Notes under the pieces: model-generated | The model's database searches: none | What the model was told of the DNA's origin: nothing | The model's input: only the letters and a program-made list of their open reading frames with translations | Shown: in pieces, positions 44,577-53,401 of the stretch | How the letters are laid out: the number at the start of each line of letters is the position of its first letter | Numbering within the stretch: position 1 is the first letter of the stretch | Source: Brevundimonas sp. | Lineage (GTDB): Bacteria; Pseudomonadota; Alphaproteobacteria; Caulobacterales; Caulobacteraceae | DNA: 64,000 bases | Direction of reading: 5' to 3' | Assembly (NCBI GenBank): GCA_016742215.1 | Contig: JACVCC010000001.1 | Span: 124,001 to 188,000, forward strand | Made by a program: the position numbers and the translations under genes

Positions 44577-46112
44577 ATGGTGAAGCGCAAGGAATTCATT
44601 CTCGGGGCCGTGGTCGGCCTGACCTTCGCGGCGGCTGCAACCGCTGGCGGGGTCATCAGCTGGCCGACCGCTGCGGCGGGTCCGGTGGCCGGCGTCTCCG
44701 GCCGCCTCGCGCCGAGCGCTGGCGCTGCCGGCCTGGCCTTCGCGCCGCCGCAGGGCGCGCCGCTCAGCTTCGCCGACATCTTCCAGCAGGTCGCGCCGGC
44801 CGTCGTCCAGATCGACGTCAAGGCGCGTGTGGAGCGGCCGCGCGGCGGCTTCATCCAGATTCCCGGCCTCGGCGTTATTCCGAATCCGAACAGTCAGGGC
44901 GAAGGCGAGGAAGACGGCGAAGGCGCGACCGCCATGGGCGCCGGCTCGGGCTTCTTCATCTCGGCCGACGGCTACATCGTCACCAACAACCACGTCGTCG
45001 CCGACGCCGTTGAGATCACCGTCAAGCTGGCGGACTCGCGCGAACTGACCGCCCGGGTCATCGGTCGTGACGAGAACACCGATTTGGCCGTCATCAAGGT
45101 CGACGGAACGGACTTCCCGTTCGTGACCTTCGAGGAGGAAGCCCAGCCGCGCGTGGGCGACTGGGTCATCGCGGTCGGCAACCCGTTCGGCCTGGGCGGC
45201 ACGGCGACGGCGGGGATCGTCTCGGGATTGGGACGCGGCATCGACAGCGCCTACGTCGACTATTTGCAGGTCGACGCCGCCATCAACCGGGGCAACTCGG
45301 GCGGCCCGACCTTCGACATCTATGGCCGCGTGATCGGCGTGAACTCCGCGATCCTGTCACCGACCGGCGGCTCGGTCGGTATCGGCTTCGCCATTCCCGC
45401 GTCGGTCGCCAAGCCGATCACTGATCGCCTGATGCGCGGTGAATCGATCACCCGCGGATACGTCGGCGTCGGCATTCAGGACCTGACCCGCGAGGAGCGG
45501 GCCAGCATGGGTCTGGAAGCGAACTTCAAGGGCGCCCTGGTGGGCGACGTCACTCCGGGCGGCCCGGCCGAAGCCGGGGGAGTCCAGTATGGCGACATCG
45601 TCACCCATATCGACGGCCAGCAGATCGAGAACCGCACGGATCTGACCCGTCGGATTGGTCAAGTCCGTCCGGGCGAGACCGTTCGATTGCAGGTGCTGCG
45701 CGACGGCCGTCGTCAGACCCTGACGATCCGTGCGATCGCCCGTCCGCCGGAGAGCGAGCTGAACGCCGGACGCCTTTCGGGACAGGATCAGGACGCACCC
45801 CAGTCCGCGCCGTCGGCCGGTACGGAAGTTGTCGGCCTGACCGTGGCCCCGATGACGCCGGCCCTGCGCCGCCAGCATGAGGTGCCGGAACGTATCAATG
45901 GTCTGGTTGTGACCCAGCCGGGCCGCGGCCATGCCCAGGGCGTCCAGCCCGGCACGGTGATCATGCGCGCCGGCAATGCGCCGGTGACCACGGTCGCCCA
46001 GCTGCAGGCGGCGGTCGAGGCGGCGCGCCGGAACAACACCGGCGTCTTCCTGATGTTCTGGACTCCGGCCGGCGTGCGCACCGGCGTGCTGGAACTGCCG
46101 AAGTCTGAATAA
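44577..46112 (+). CDS. degP: Periplasmic serine protease DegP/Do
   Basis: A 511-residue protease/chaperone for misfolded envelope proteins. The N-terminal helix acts as signal or anchor. The catalytic triad is H139 (TNNHVVA), D169 (NTDLAV) and S241 (GNSGGP). PDZ1 lies at about 300-385 (GYVGVGIQDLTREE) and PDZ2 at about 410-500. Its place after ccmIEFH and before a two-component pair and glnE matches the order known from rhizobia. Confidence 0.94.
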   Translation: MVKRKEFILGAVVGLTFAAAATAGGVISWPTAAAGPVAGVSGRLAPSAGAAGLAFAPPQGAPLSFADIFQQVAPAVVQIDVKARVERPRGGFIQIPGLGVIPNPNSQGEGEEDGEGATAMGAGSGFFISADGYIVTNNHVVADAVEITVKLADSRELTARVIGRDENTDLAVIKVDGTDFPFVTFEEEAQPRVGDWVIAVGNPFGLGGTATAGIVSGLGRGIDSAYVDYLQVDAAINRGNSGGPTFDIYGRVIGVNSAILSPTGGSVGIGFAIPASVAKPITDRLMRGESITRGYVGVGIQDLTREERASMGLEANFKGALVGDVTPGGPAEAGGVQYGDIVTHIDGQQIENRTDLTRRIGQVRPGETVRLQVLRDGRRQTLTIRAIARPPESELNAGRLSGQDQDAPQSAPSAGTEVVGLTVAPMTPALRRQHEVPERINGLVVTQPGRGHAQGVQPGTVIMRAGNAPVTTVAQLQAAVEAARRNNTGVFLMFWTPAGVRTGVLELPKSE

Positions 46113-46128
46113 GGCTTAACTGACGGGA

Positions 46129-46166
46129 TCGTCGCGGATGCATTACACTCCGCGACGAATCTCGTT
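46129..46166 (+). terminator. Hairpin between degP and the second response regulator gene
   Basis: TCGTCGCGGA (46129-46138) is matched exactly by TCCGCGACGA (46149-46158) across a 10-base loop. GTTTT follows at 46162-46166. It could be a partial terminator of degP or a regulatory hairpin in the leader of the next operon. Confidence 0.55.
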
Positions 46167-46181
46167 TTCCGGGGGCTGACT

Positions 46182-46853
46182 ATGCGAATTCTGGTGGTCG
46201 AGGACGACGCCGAGGCCGCGACCGCCATGGTCCGTGGTCTGAGTGAGGCTGGCCACGAGGTCACCCACGCCGTCGACGGCGCCTTCGGCCTGCTGGAGGC
46301 TCAGAAGGGCGGTTACGACGTCTATGTGGTGGACCGGATGATGCCGCGCCTCGACGGCATCGGCATGGTCGAGACCCTGCGCAAGGACGGTGACCAGACC
46401 CCGGTCCTGTTCCTATCGGCCTTGGGCGAGGTCGAGGACCGCGTCGTCGGTCTGAAGGCCGGCGGCGACGACTATCTGGTCAAGCCCTACGCCTTCGCCG
46501 AGCTGATCGCCCGCGTCGAGGCCCTGTCGCGCCGTCGCGAGACCGGCTCGGTCGCCACCATGCTCAAGGTCGGCGATCTGGAGATGAACCTGATCGCACG
46601 CACCGTTCACCGCGCCGGACAGGAGATCGACCTGCAGCCGCGCGAGTTCCAGCTGCTCGAGTTCCTGATGCGCCACGCCGGCCAGTCGGTGACCCGCACC
46701 ATGCTGCTGGAGAAGGTCTGGGAGTATCACTTCGACCCCCAGACCAACGTCATCGACGTCCACATCAGCCGCCTGCGCGCCAAGATCGACAAGGGGTTCG
46801 ACAAGGCGATGCTGCAGACCGTGCGCGGGGCGGGATACCGTCTGGAGGCGTAA
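46182..46853 (+). CDS. OmpR-family response regulator
   Basis: A 223-residue regulator with receiver residues VVEDDAEA, phosphoacceptor D51 (VYVVDRMMPRLDG), and Lys in LVKPYAFAEL. A winged helix follows (IDLQPREFQLLEFLMRHAGQSVTRTMLLEKVWEY to VHISRLRAKID). The Asp-Arg-Met-Met-Pro form and QPREFQLLEFL resemble copper/envelope-type regulators. It is followed after 9 bases by its kinase. The operon occupies the position held by the degP-linked two-component genes in rhizobia. Confidence 0.92.
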   Translation: MRILVVEDDAEAATAMVRGLSEAGHEVTHAVDGAFGLLEAQKGGYDVYVVDRMMPRLDGIGMVETLRKDGDQTPVLFLSALGEVEDRVVGLKAGGDDYLVKPYAFAELIARVEALSRRRETGSVATMLKVGDLEMNLIARTVHRAGQEIDLQPREFQLLEFLMRHAGQSVTRTMLLEKVWEYHFDPQTNVIDVHISRLRAKIDKGFDKAMLQTVRGAGYRLEA

Positions 46854-46862
46854 AGCCTCCGC

Positions 46863-48278
46863 ATGAAACTTCCCTCCCTCCTTCGCCGCACGCCCTTCCG
46901 GCTGACGCTGCTGTTCCTCGCCATGTTCGCGGCGGCGGCCAGCGCGATCCTCGGCTACGTCTATGTGGCGTCGGCCCAGGAGGCGCGCGTGCGCGCCGAG
47001 GCGGCTGTGCGCGCCGAACTGCGGGCCCTGAAGGGCGTCTATGATCAGCGGGGCTCCGCGGCGCTGAACAGCGCCATGATCGACCGGCTGCTGACCGACA
47101 GCCCGTTCCTCTATGTGCTGATGGACCGTGAAGGGGGCGTCATCACCGGCTCGCTGACCGCCTCTCCGGTAACGGACTACAGCGCGGGCGAGCAGTGGAT
47201 CACCTATCCGTATACGGACACTGACCCCGAGGGCCGCGTGACCCGGCCGCAGGCGCGGGGCGTGCAGATCCGGCTGTCGGGCGGCGAGATGCTGTTCGTC
47301 GCCCGGTCCATGGGCGACACCGAGGCCTATCTGGCCCGCCTGACCCAGGCGCTGTGGGCCGCCATGGGCATCGTCCTGTTGCTGGGGCTCGGGGGCGGAC
47401 TGCTGGTCAGCCGTAATCTCGAACGCTCCATGACCCGGCTGAACAAGGTCGTCGGCGCGGTTCAGGATGGCGACCTCAAGGCCCGCGTGGCGGTTCGCAA
47501 CTCAGGCGATGAACTGGACGAACTGGGGCAGGGGCTGAACGTCATGCTCGACCGGATGGAGGCCTCGATGGCCTCGATCCGTCACGCCGGCGACGCCATC
47601 GCCCATGACCTCCGCTCGCCCCTGACCCGGATGCGGGCCAAGCTGGAGGTCGCCCTGATCGACGCCGAGGCCGGCAAGATCGATGGCGTCGATGCCTTGC
47701 AGATCGCGCTGGACGAGGCGGACAGCCTGCTGAAGACCTTCAACACCGTTCTGGCCATCGCACGCCTGCAGGCGGCCGCCGGCTCGGGCCGCACGCCCGA
47801 TCCCGCCAATTTCGACGCCGCCGATCTGGCCGCCGACATGGCCGAACTCTACGAGCCCGCCAGCGAGGACAAGGGGCTGGAGTTCTCGGCCGAGATCGAG
47901 CGCGGCCTGATGGTCGACGCCAACCGACCCTTCCTGGCGCAGGCGCTGGCGAACATCATCGACAACGCCATCAAATACACCCCGGTCGGCGGCGCGGTGA
48001 TGCTGCGCGCCCGTCGCCGCTCGTCCGGCGAGATCGAGTTCTCGGTCACCGACACCGGCCCCGGTGTGCCCGAGGAGGACCGCGAGCGCGTCATCCAGCG
48101 CTTCGTCCGGCTGGACAACAGCCGCACAGAGCCCGGCTCGGGCCTCGGCCTGTCGCTGGTGGGCGCTGTGATGGAGGCGCACGGCGGTCGCATCACCCTC
48201 GACGAGGGCCCCGGCGCCTACGGTGAGTTCGGCCCCGGACTGCGCGTCGCCCTCGTCCTCCCGCCGGCCAACGGATGA
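46863..48278 (+). CDS. Membrane sensor histidine kinase
   Basis: A 471-residue kinase. The first helix (about 12-36) and second helix (about 160-182) flank a sensor of about 120 residues. A HAMP domain (SRNLERSMTRLNKVVGAVQDG) precedes H248 in AIAHDLRSPLTRMR. ATPase boxes are NIIDNAIKYTP, DTGPGVPEED and GSGLGLSLVGAVMEAHGG. It is the partner of the preceding regulator; the signal is unknown. The 3' end overlaps glnE by four bases (ATGA). Confidence 0.92.
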   Translation: MKLPSLLRRTPFRLTLLFLAMFAAAASAILGYVYVASAQEARVRAEAAVRAELRALKGVYDQRGSAALNSAMIDRLLTDSPFLYVLMDREGGVITGSLTASPVTDYSAGEQWITYPYTDTDPEGRVTRPQARGVQIRLSGGEMLFVARSMGDTEAYLARLTQALWAAMGIVLLLGLGGGLLVSRNLERSMTRLNKVVGAVQDGDLKARVAVRNSGDELDELGQGLNVMLDRMEASMASIRHAGDAIAHDLRSPLTRMRAKLEVALIDAEAGKIDGVDALQIALDEADSLLKTFNTVLAIARLQAAAGSGRTPDPANFDAADLAADMAELYEPASEDKGLEFSAEIERGLMVDANRPFLAQALANIIDNAIKYTPVGGAVMLRARRRSSGEIEFSVTDTGPGVPEEDRERVIQRFVRLDNSRTEPGSGLGLSLVGAVMEAHGGRITLDEGPGAYGEFGPGLRVALVLPPANG

Positions 48279-51166
48279 AGCTGCAGCCCTGCGGCCCTGT
48301 GCTGGACACGGACGCCGCCGCCCGCGCGCACGAACGCCTGTCCGAGGTCGCGACCGAAGCTGGGTGGTCCGCCGATCTTGAGGCTGCATGGCCTGCCTTG
48401 GTCCCCGTCTTCGCCGCCTCGCCCTACCTGTTCGGCTTGGCTCGGCGCTGGCCGGATCATCTTCGCCTGCTGCTGGCCGAAGGCCCGGACGCCCGCCTCG
48501 CTGATGTTCTGGCGCGCACTGACACCCTGACCGGCGGCGTCGACGACGTGCGTGTCCCGCTCCGTCGGCTTAAGGGGGAACTGCATCTGCTGACCGCCCT
48601 GGCCGACCTCGGGGGGCTGTGGAATCTTGATCAGGTGACCGGCGCACTCAGCCGGTTCGCCGACGCCTCGGCGCGCGCCGCCCTGCGCGCGGTCGCCCAT
48701 GACCAGCGCGAGCGCGGCAAGCTGACCAGCGCGCCCGACGATCCGCGCGGCCCCATCCCGGGCCTGTTCGGTCTGGCCATGGGCAAGCACGGGGCGGACG
48801 AGCTCAACTACTCCTCCGACATCGACATCAGCCTGTTCTGGTCGCCGGAGGTGCTGGAGCCGGTGTTGGACCGCGTGGAGCCCCAGCGGTTCGTTGACCG
48901 GATCGCCCACGCCTTCTCCGGCCTGATGCAGCAGAGGACCGGCGACGGTTACGTCTTCCGTGTCGACCTGCGCCTTCGCCCCGACCCGTCGTCCACCCCG
49001 CCCGTCGTCGCCGTGCCCTTCGCCCTGACCTACTACGAGGGCGTCGGTCAGAACTGGGAGCGTGCCGCCTTCATCAAGGCCCGCGCAATGCTGGGCGACG
49101 AGGCAGAGGGGCGGGACTTCCTGAAGGCGCTGGTCCCCTTCATCTGGCGGCGCAGCCTCGACTATCCGGCCATCCTCGACATCCAGTCGATCAAGCGACA
49201 GATCCACGTCCACAAGACCGGCGAGGGGCTGGAGGCGGCGGGAGCCAATCTGAAGCTGGGCCGCGGCGGCATTCGTGAGATCGAGTTCTTCGCCCAGACC
49301 CAGCAACTGATCCTCGGCGGCCGCGACCCCGCTCTGCGGATTCCGCGCACCGTCGATGCGCTCGCGGCGCTGCGGGATGCCGGCCACGTCACGGCCGAGG
49401 TCTGCGCCGAGCTGACCGCCGCCTACGTCGAACTGCGCGGGCTGGAGCATCGCGTGCAGATGCTGGACGACGAGCAGACCCACAGTCTGCCGGTTGATCC
49501 AGCGCGGCGGTCGGCGGTCGGCGCCCTGGCCGGGGAGGGCGATCTCGCGGCCTTCGATCATCACGTCGAGGCCCTGCTGGTCGGCGTCAATCGCCGCTAC
49601 GGCGAGCTGTTCGAGGGCGAGGAGCAGTTGTCGTCGCCCTATGGCTCGCTGGTCTTCACCGGGGTCGAGAACGACCCGGAGACGCTGAAGACCCTTGCGC
49701 ACATGGGCTTCACCGAGCCCGGGACCGTGGCCGACACCATCCGCAGCTGGCACCACGGCCGGATCCCTGCAACCCGGTCGGCGCGCGGGCGGGAACTGTT
49801 CACCCGACTGGCTCCGCGCCTGCTGACCGCCATGGCCGACACGGGCACGGCGGATGACGCCTTCCGCCGGTTCGCCGTCTTCTTCGCGGGGCTGAGCGCA
49901 GGGGTGCAGGTGCAGGCGCTGTTCCTCGCCCAACCCAAGCTGTTCGATCTGGTCGTCGGCGTGATGGCCTTCGCCCCGCGTCTGGCGCGCACCCTTGGCC
50001 GCTATCCGGCGGCTCTGGACAGCATGCTGGACGCCCGCTTCGAGCGGTCGATCGACGAGGACAGCGGCATCGTCGAAATCATGGCGGCGGAGGCTGGCGC
50101 CGCGGAGGATTTCGAGGGAGCCATGAACGCGGTGCGCCGGACACACCGCGATCAGAGGTTCCGCATCGGCATCCAGACCCTGACCGGGCGCGCCGGGCCC
50201 GAGGCCGCCGGACGGGCGTGGACGGCGCTGGCGGATGCGGTCATGGCCGCACTGGCTCCCGCCGCCATGGCCGAGACCGAGCGGCAGGGCGGGGCGCTGC
50301 CCGCCGGCGTCGTGGCTGTAGTGGCTCTGGGCAAGGCCGGTTCACGCGAGATGACCGCCAGCTCCGACCTCGACCTTATGACCGTGTATGACGCGCCCGC
50401 TGAGGCCGTGTCGGGCGCGAAGGGCTGGGCTCCGGGCGTCTTCTTCTCCCGCTTCACCCAACGCCTGATCGCGGCATTGTCTGCGCATACGGCCGAGGGC
50501 GGGCTCTATGAGGTCGACATGCGTCTGCGCCCCGGCGCGGCCAAGGGGCCGGTGTCCCTGCGCCTGTCCTCGCTGGAGGAATATTACGCGACCGAGGGCG
50601 ACACATGGGAGTTCATGGCGCTGACCAGAGGTCGGGTCGTGTGGGCCAGCGATGCCGCGTTCGCCGATCAGGTCACGGCGTCGCTCGAAGCCATCCTGCG
50701 TCGTCCCCGTCCGGAGGCCGACATTCGCAGCGACGCCCGCCGGATGCGCGATCTGATGGCGCGCGAGCGGCCCGGCCACGGGGCCTGGGACCTGAAGCTG
50801 TCTCCCGGCGGCCAGGTCGATGCCGAGTTCGTGGCCCAGGCCGGCCAGCTTGTGGATGCAGACCATGGCGGGCCGCTGACCGTGTCGACGTTGGAGGCGT
50901 TGAAGGACCAGCCTGAGCTGGCCGAGGCGTGGCGGTTGCAGCAAGCGCTCAACCAGGTCATGGCGGCCGCCTTCGACGACAAGGTCGATCCCACCGTGGA
51001 GCCTGAACGCTTCCGCCAGCTGCTGGCCGAGGCGGGCGGTCAGCCCGATTTCCCGGCGCTGGAAGCCCATCTGCAGGCTGTCCGGATTGCGGCCCGGCAG
51101 GCATTCGAGACAGAGCTTCCGCCCGTCCGCGACGGAGACCGAGGCGAACCGCGTTTGATCTCCTGA
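48275..51166 (+). CDS. glnE: Bifunctional glutamine synthetase adenylyltransferase/deadenylase GlnE
   Basis: A 963-residue enzyme that adenylylates and de-adenylylates glutamine synthetase in nitrogen control. It has two nucleotidyltransferase domains. The first has LAMGKHGADELNYSSDIDIS (about 165-185) for removal, the second VVALGKAGSREMTASSDLDLM (about 680-700) for addition. Helical domains follow each. Length is normal. The start overlaps the kinase gene upstream, an unexpected coupling of a nitrogen enzyme to a two-component pair. Confidence 0.95.
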   Translation: MKLQPCGPVLDTDAAARAHERLSEVATEAGWSADLEAAWPALVPVFAASPYLFGLARRWPDHLRLLLAEGPDARLADVLARTDTLTGGVDDVRVPLRRLKGELHLLTALADLGGLWNLDQVTGALSRFADASARAALRAVAHDQRERGKLTSAPDDPRGPIPGLFGLAMGKHGADELNYSSDIDISLFWSPEVLEPVLDRVEPQRFVDRIAHAFSGLMQQRTGDGYVFRVDLRLRPDPSSTPPVVAVPFALTYYEGVGQNWERAAFIKARAMLGDEAEGRDFLKALVPFIWRRSLDYPAILDIQSIKRQIHVHKTGEGLEAAGANLKLGRGGIREIEFFAQTQQLILGGRDPALRIPRTVDALAALRDAGHVTAEVCAELTAAYVELRGLEHRVQMLDDEQTHSLPVDPARRSAVGALAGEGDLAAFDHHVEALLVGVNRRYGELFEGEEQLSSPYGSLVFTGVENDPETLKTLAHMGFTEPGTVADTIRSWHHGRIPATRSARGRELFTRLAPRLLTAMADTGTADDAFRRFAVFFAGLSAGVQVQALFLAQPKLFDLVVGVMAFAPRLARTLGRYPAALDSMLDARFERSIDEDSGIVEIMAAEAGAAEDFEGAMNAVRRTHRDQRFRIGIQTLTGRAGPEAAGRAWTALADAVMAALAPAAMAETERQGGALPAGVVAVVALGKAGSREMTASSDLDLMTVYDAPAEAVSGAKGWAPGVFFSRFTQRLIAALSAHTAEGGLYEVDMRLRPGAAKGPVSLRLSSLEEYYATEGDTWEFMALTRGRVVWASDAAFADQVTASLEAILRRPRPEADIRSDARRMRDLMARERPGHGAWDLKLSPGGQVDAEFVAQAGQLVDADHGGPLTVSTLEALKDQPELAEAWRLQQALNQVMAAAFDDKVDPTVEPERFRQLLAEAGGQPDFPALEAHLQAVRIAARQAFETELPPVRDGDRGEPRLIS

Positions 51167-51207
51167 CAGGGACGACAGGCCGGAGCACGGCCGTGGAGAT
51201 CATCGAC

Positions 51208-51834
51208 GTGAGAAAGACCCTTTTCGCCGGCGGCCTGGCCGCCGTGGCCCTGACCGTCGCCGCCGGCGCGGCCGTGGCCCAGCAGGCCCAGACCGAGCGC
51301 CCCGCGCGCGTCCTTCGGGCCGACGCCGACCGTGACGGCCGCATCAGCCGCGCCGAGTTCGTCGACGCCCGCGTGGCTCGCCTAACCGCGGTTGACGCCA
51401 ACCGTGACGGCTCGATCACCCGCGAGGAGATGCAGGTCGCCGGTCAGGCGCGCCGCGCCGAGCGGGCTGACGCACGCTTCGCCCGTCTCGACGCCAACAG
51501 CGACGGCTCGATCAGCCGCGCCGAGTTCGACGCGCCGCGCGAGGCCCGGGGCGAGCGTGGCCATCACCGGATGCGCGGTCATCGCGGCCCGCGCGCAGAA
51601 CGGGCCGGAATGCGTCGCGGCGCCGAGCGTGGCCCGATCGCCATCGCCGACGCCCGGTCGCGGACCGAGCAGGCGTTTGCACGCCTCGACAAGGACGGGG
51701 ACGGCTTCGTGACGATGGAAGAGCGCGCCTCGGCCCGCACCGCCATGCGCGAACAGCGTCGCGAGCGGATGGCCGAACGTCGGGCGGCCAGAACTGCACG
51801 TCAGGCGTCGCCTCAAGCCCCGGCTTCGGAGTAA
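51208..51834 (+). CDS. Secreted EF-hand protein
   Basis: A 208-residue protein with a signal peptide (MRKTLFAGGLAAVALTVA, cut near AVAQ, about 25). Four canonical calcium loops follow: DADRDGRISRAE, DANRDGSITREE, DANSDGSISRAE and DKDGDGFVTMEE. A basic, His/Arg-rich stretch (GHHRMRGHRGPRAERAG) sits between loops three and four. It should bind Ca2+ in the periplasm. The GTG at 51208 is preferred over 51193 for a good spacing to GGAGA (51195-51199). It ends 4 bases before the sigma factor gene, which implies a link to that regulator. Confidence 0.85.
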   Translation: MRKTLFAGGLAAVALTVAAGAAVAQQAQTERPARVLRADADRDGRISRAEFVDARVARLTAVDANRDGSITREEMQVAGQARRAERADARFARLDANSDGSISRAEFDAPREARGERGHHRMRGHRGPRAERAGMRRGAERGPIAIADARSRTEQAFARLDKDGDGFVTMEERASARTAMREQRRERMAERRAARTARQASPQAPASE

Positions 51835-51838
51835 ACAG

Positions 51839-52465
51839 GTGTCGGGGACGACGGTCATTCTCGATCGGCCAGTCCTTCTGTTCAGAGGGACGAGGACCGG
51901 ATTGGCGCTGACCGCCGACCCCGACGAGGATCTGGTGCGCCGCGTGGGTCAGGGAGACCCCGCGGCCATTCAGGCCATGGTCGCGCGCAAGCTGCCGCGG
52001 ATGCTGGCGCTGGCGCAGCGGATGCTTGGCGATCCGGTCGAGGCCGAGGATGTGGCGCAGGACGCCCTGCTGCGGGCCTGGAAGCAGGCCCCCGGGTGGA
52101 CGCCGGGCAAGGCGAAGTTCGACACTTGGCTGCATCGGGTGGGCCTGAACCTCTGCTACGACCGCCTGCGCAAGCGCCGCGAGATCGTGACCGATGCGGT
52201 TCCGGAGCGACCGGACGAGAGCGCAGCGCCGGATCGGGGATTGATGGCGGCCGATGTGGGCGTGCGGGTGGACGCCGCCCTGGCGCGGTTGCCGGATCGC
52301 CAGCGCGAGGCCATCGTGCTGTGCCACTATCAGGAGCTGACCAATATCGAGGCCGCGGCCCTGATGTCGGTCAGTGTCGAAGCACTGGAAAGCCTGCTGT
52401 CGCGTGGACGGCGGGCCTTGAGGCAGGCGCTGGCCGACATGCGGCCCGGCGCCGAAGGAGCGTAG
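51839..52465 (+). CDS. ECF-type RNA polymerase sigma factor
   Basis: A 208-residue sigma-70 family factor of the ECF group. Region 2 is visible as AQRMLGDPVEAEDVAQDALLRAWKQAPGW followed by FDTWLHRVGLNLCYDRLRK. Region 4 is LARLPDRQREAIVLCHYQELTNIEAAALMSVSVEALESLLSRGRRALR. The start GTG 51839 lies 4 bases after the EF-hand gene; a TTG at about 51902 is an alternative that would remove a poorly conserved leader. It leads a small cluster with a candidate anti-sigma membrane protein and a metal-resistance-type protein. Confidence 0.9.
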   Translation: MSGTTVILDRPVLLFRGTRTGLALTADPDEDLVRRVGQGDPAAIQAMVARKLPRMLALAQRMLGDPVEAEDVAQDALLRAWKQAPGWTPGKAKFDTWLHRVGLNLCYDRLRKRREIVTDAVPERPDESAAPDRGLMAADVGVRVDAALARLPDRQREAIVLCHYQELTNIEAAALMSVSVEALESLLSRGRRALRQALADMRPGAEGA

Positions 52466-52466
52466 A

Positions 52467-52898
52467 GTGATGACGGCAGAACGGTTCCTCGCCCTCGTCG
52501 CCGCCTATGGGGCGGATGCACGGCGCTGGCCCGACAGCGAGCGGGAGGCTGCACGCGCCTTCGCGCTGGCGAACCCGGAGGTCGCGCAAGACGCAATGGC
52601 CGAGGCTGACGAGGTCGACGCCCTGCTGTTCGCCTCGCGCAATCCGCAGCCGTCGATGGCCCTGCGGGATCGCGTCATCGCCTCGGCGACCGAAGCCGGC
52701 CTGAAGGCACGTCAGCATGGCGGACGCTGGATGGCCAAGCTGGCGCTCGCCTTCGGCGCGGGCGGCGTGGCCGTGACCGCCGCGGGCGTCATGGCCGGCG
52801 TCTTGCTGACGGCCCACCTGACCGCTGACGCCCGCGCCGATGCGGTCCTGTATCAGGCCTCGCTGTTCGGCGTGGATGATGTGGAGGTTCTGGGTTGA
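52467..52898 (+). CDS. Single-pass membrane protein, candidate anti-sigma factor
   Basis: A 143-residue protein with a cytosolic N-terminal domain (ERFLALVAAYGADARRWPDSEREAARAF) and one transmembrane helix (about 88-113). A short periplasmic tail follows. It directly follows the ECF gene and sits where membrane anti-sigma factors usually do. It lacks a zinc-binding HxxxCxxC motif, so it would be a non-ZAS type. AAGGAG at 52455-52460 serves GTG 52467 or ATG 52470. Its role is inferred from position and topology. Confidence 0.65.
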   Translation: MMTAERFLALVAAYGADARRWPDSEREAARAFALANPEVAQDAMAEADEVDALLFASRNPQPSMALRDRVIASATEAGLKARQHGGRWMAKLALAFGAGGVAVTAAGVMAGVLLTAHLTADARADAVLYQASLFGVDDVEVLG

Positions 52899-53401
52899 GC
52901 ACGCGCGTCCTCAAGATCGCCCTGGCCGCCTCGGTGGCCCTCAACCTGTTCGCCATCGCGGCCGGCGTGACGACGGTCGTGGCCCAGGCCCGCGAGGAGC
53001 AGCGGATCGAGGCCCAGCACCGCATTCCGCGCGAGCGCTCTCCCTTCCACGCGGTTCTGGCGCGTCTGGACCCCGAGGTCAGGCAGCAGGTCAAATCGGC
53101 GCTCAAGGCGTCGGCCCTGGCCGCTCGCCCGGATTTCGACGAGGCGCGCGCAAAGCGTCGCGAGGCGGTCGCTTTGGCCGCCAGCGACGGGTTCGACGCG
53201 GATCGGGTCGTCGCTCTTCTGACCGAATCCCGCACCGCAGAGCTGCGCGGACGGGCTCGTCTGGAGGCCGATGCGGTGCAACTGCTTGCGACTCTCGAGC
53301 CCGCGGATCGTGCGGCGCTTTCCGAAATCCTGAATCGTCGGGGTCGCAACGGTGTCCGGGATCAGCGGCCCGCCCAACCGCAGGCGGAAAAGGCCGGCTA
53401 G
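52895..53401 (+). CDS. Periplasmic metal-resistance/sensor family protein (CnrX/ZraP-like)
   Basis: A 168-residue protein with an N-terminal anchor (about 7-30: IALAASVALNLFAIAAGVTTVV). A helical hairpin-type periplasmic domain follows: FHAVLARLDPEVRQQVKSALKASAL, FDEARAKRREAVALAASDGFD and RVVALLTESRTAELRGR. This layout fits the heavy-metal resistance (Metal_resist) family that includes CnrX and ZraP. It starts with TTG overlapping the preceding stop (TTGA). Few His or Met residues are present, so metal binding is uncertain. Its TAG interlocks with the opposite kinase stop in a CTAG. Confidence 0.7.
   Translation: MSTRVLKIALAASVALNLFAIAAGVTTVVAQAREEQRIEAQHRIPRERSPFHAVLARLDPEVRQQVKSALKASALAARPDFDEARAKRREAVALAASDGFDADRVVALLTESRTAELRGRARLEADAVQLLATLEPADRAALSEILNRRGRNGVRDQRPAQPQAEKAG

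Noticed and set aside
48218-50146. A 642-residue minus-strand open frame
   Set aside because: Antisense to glnE, whose two nucleotidyltransferase domains are intact on the plus strand.
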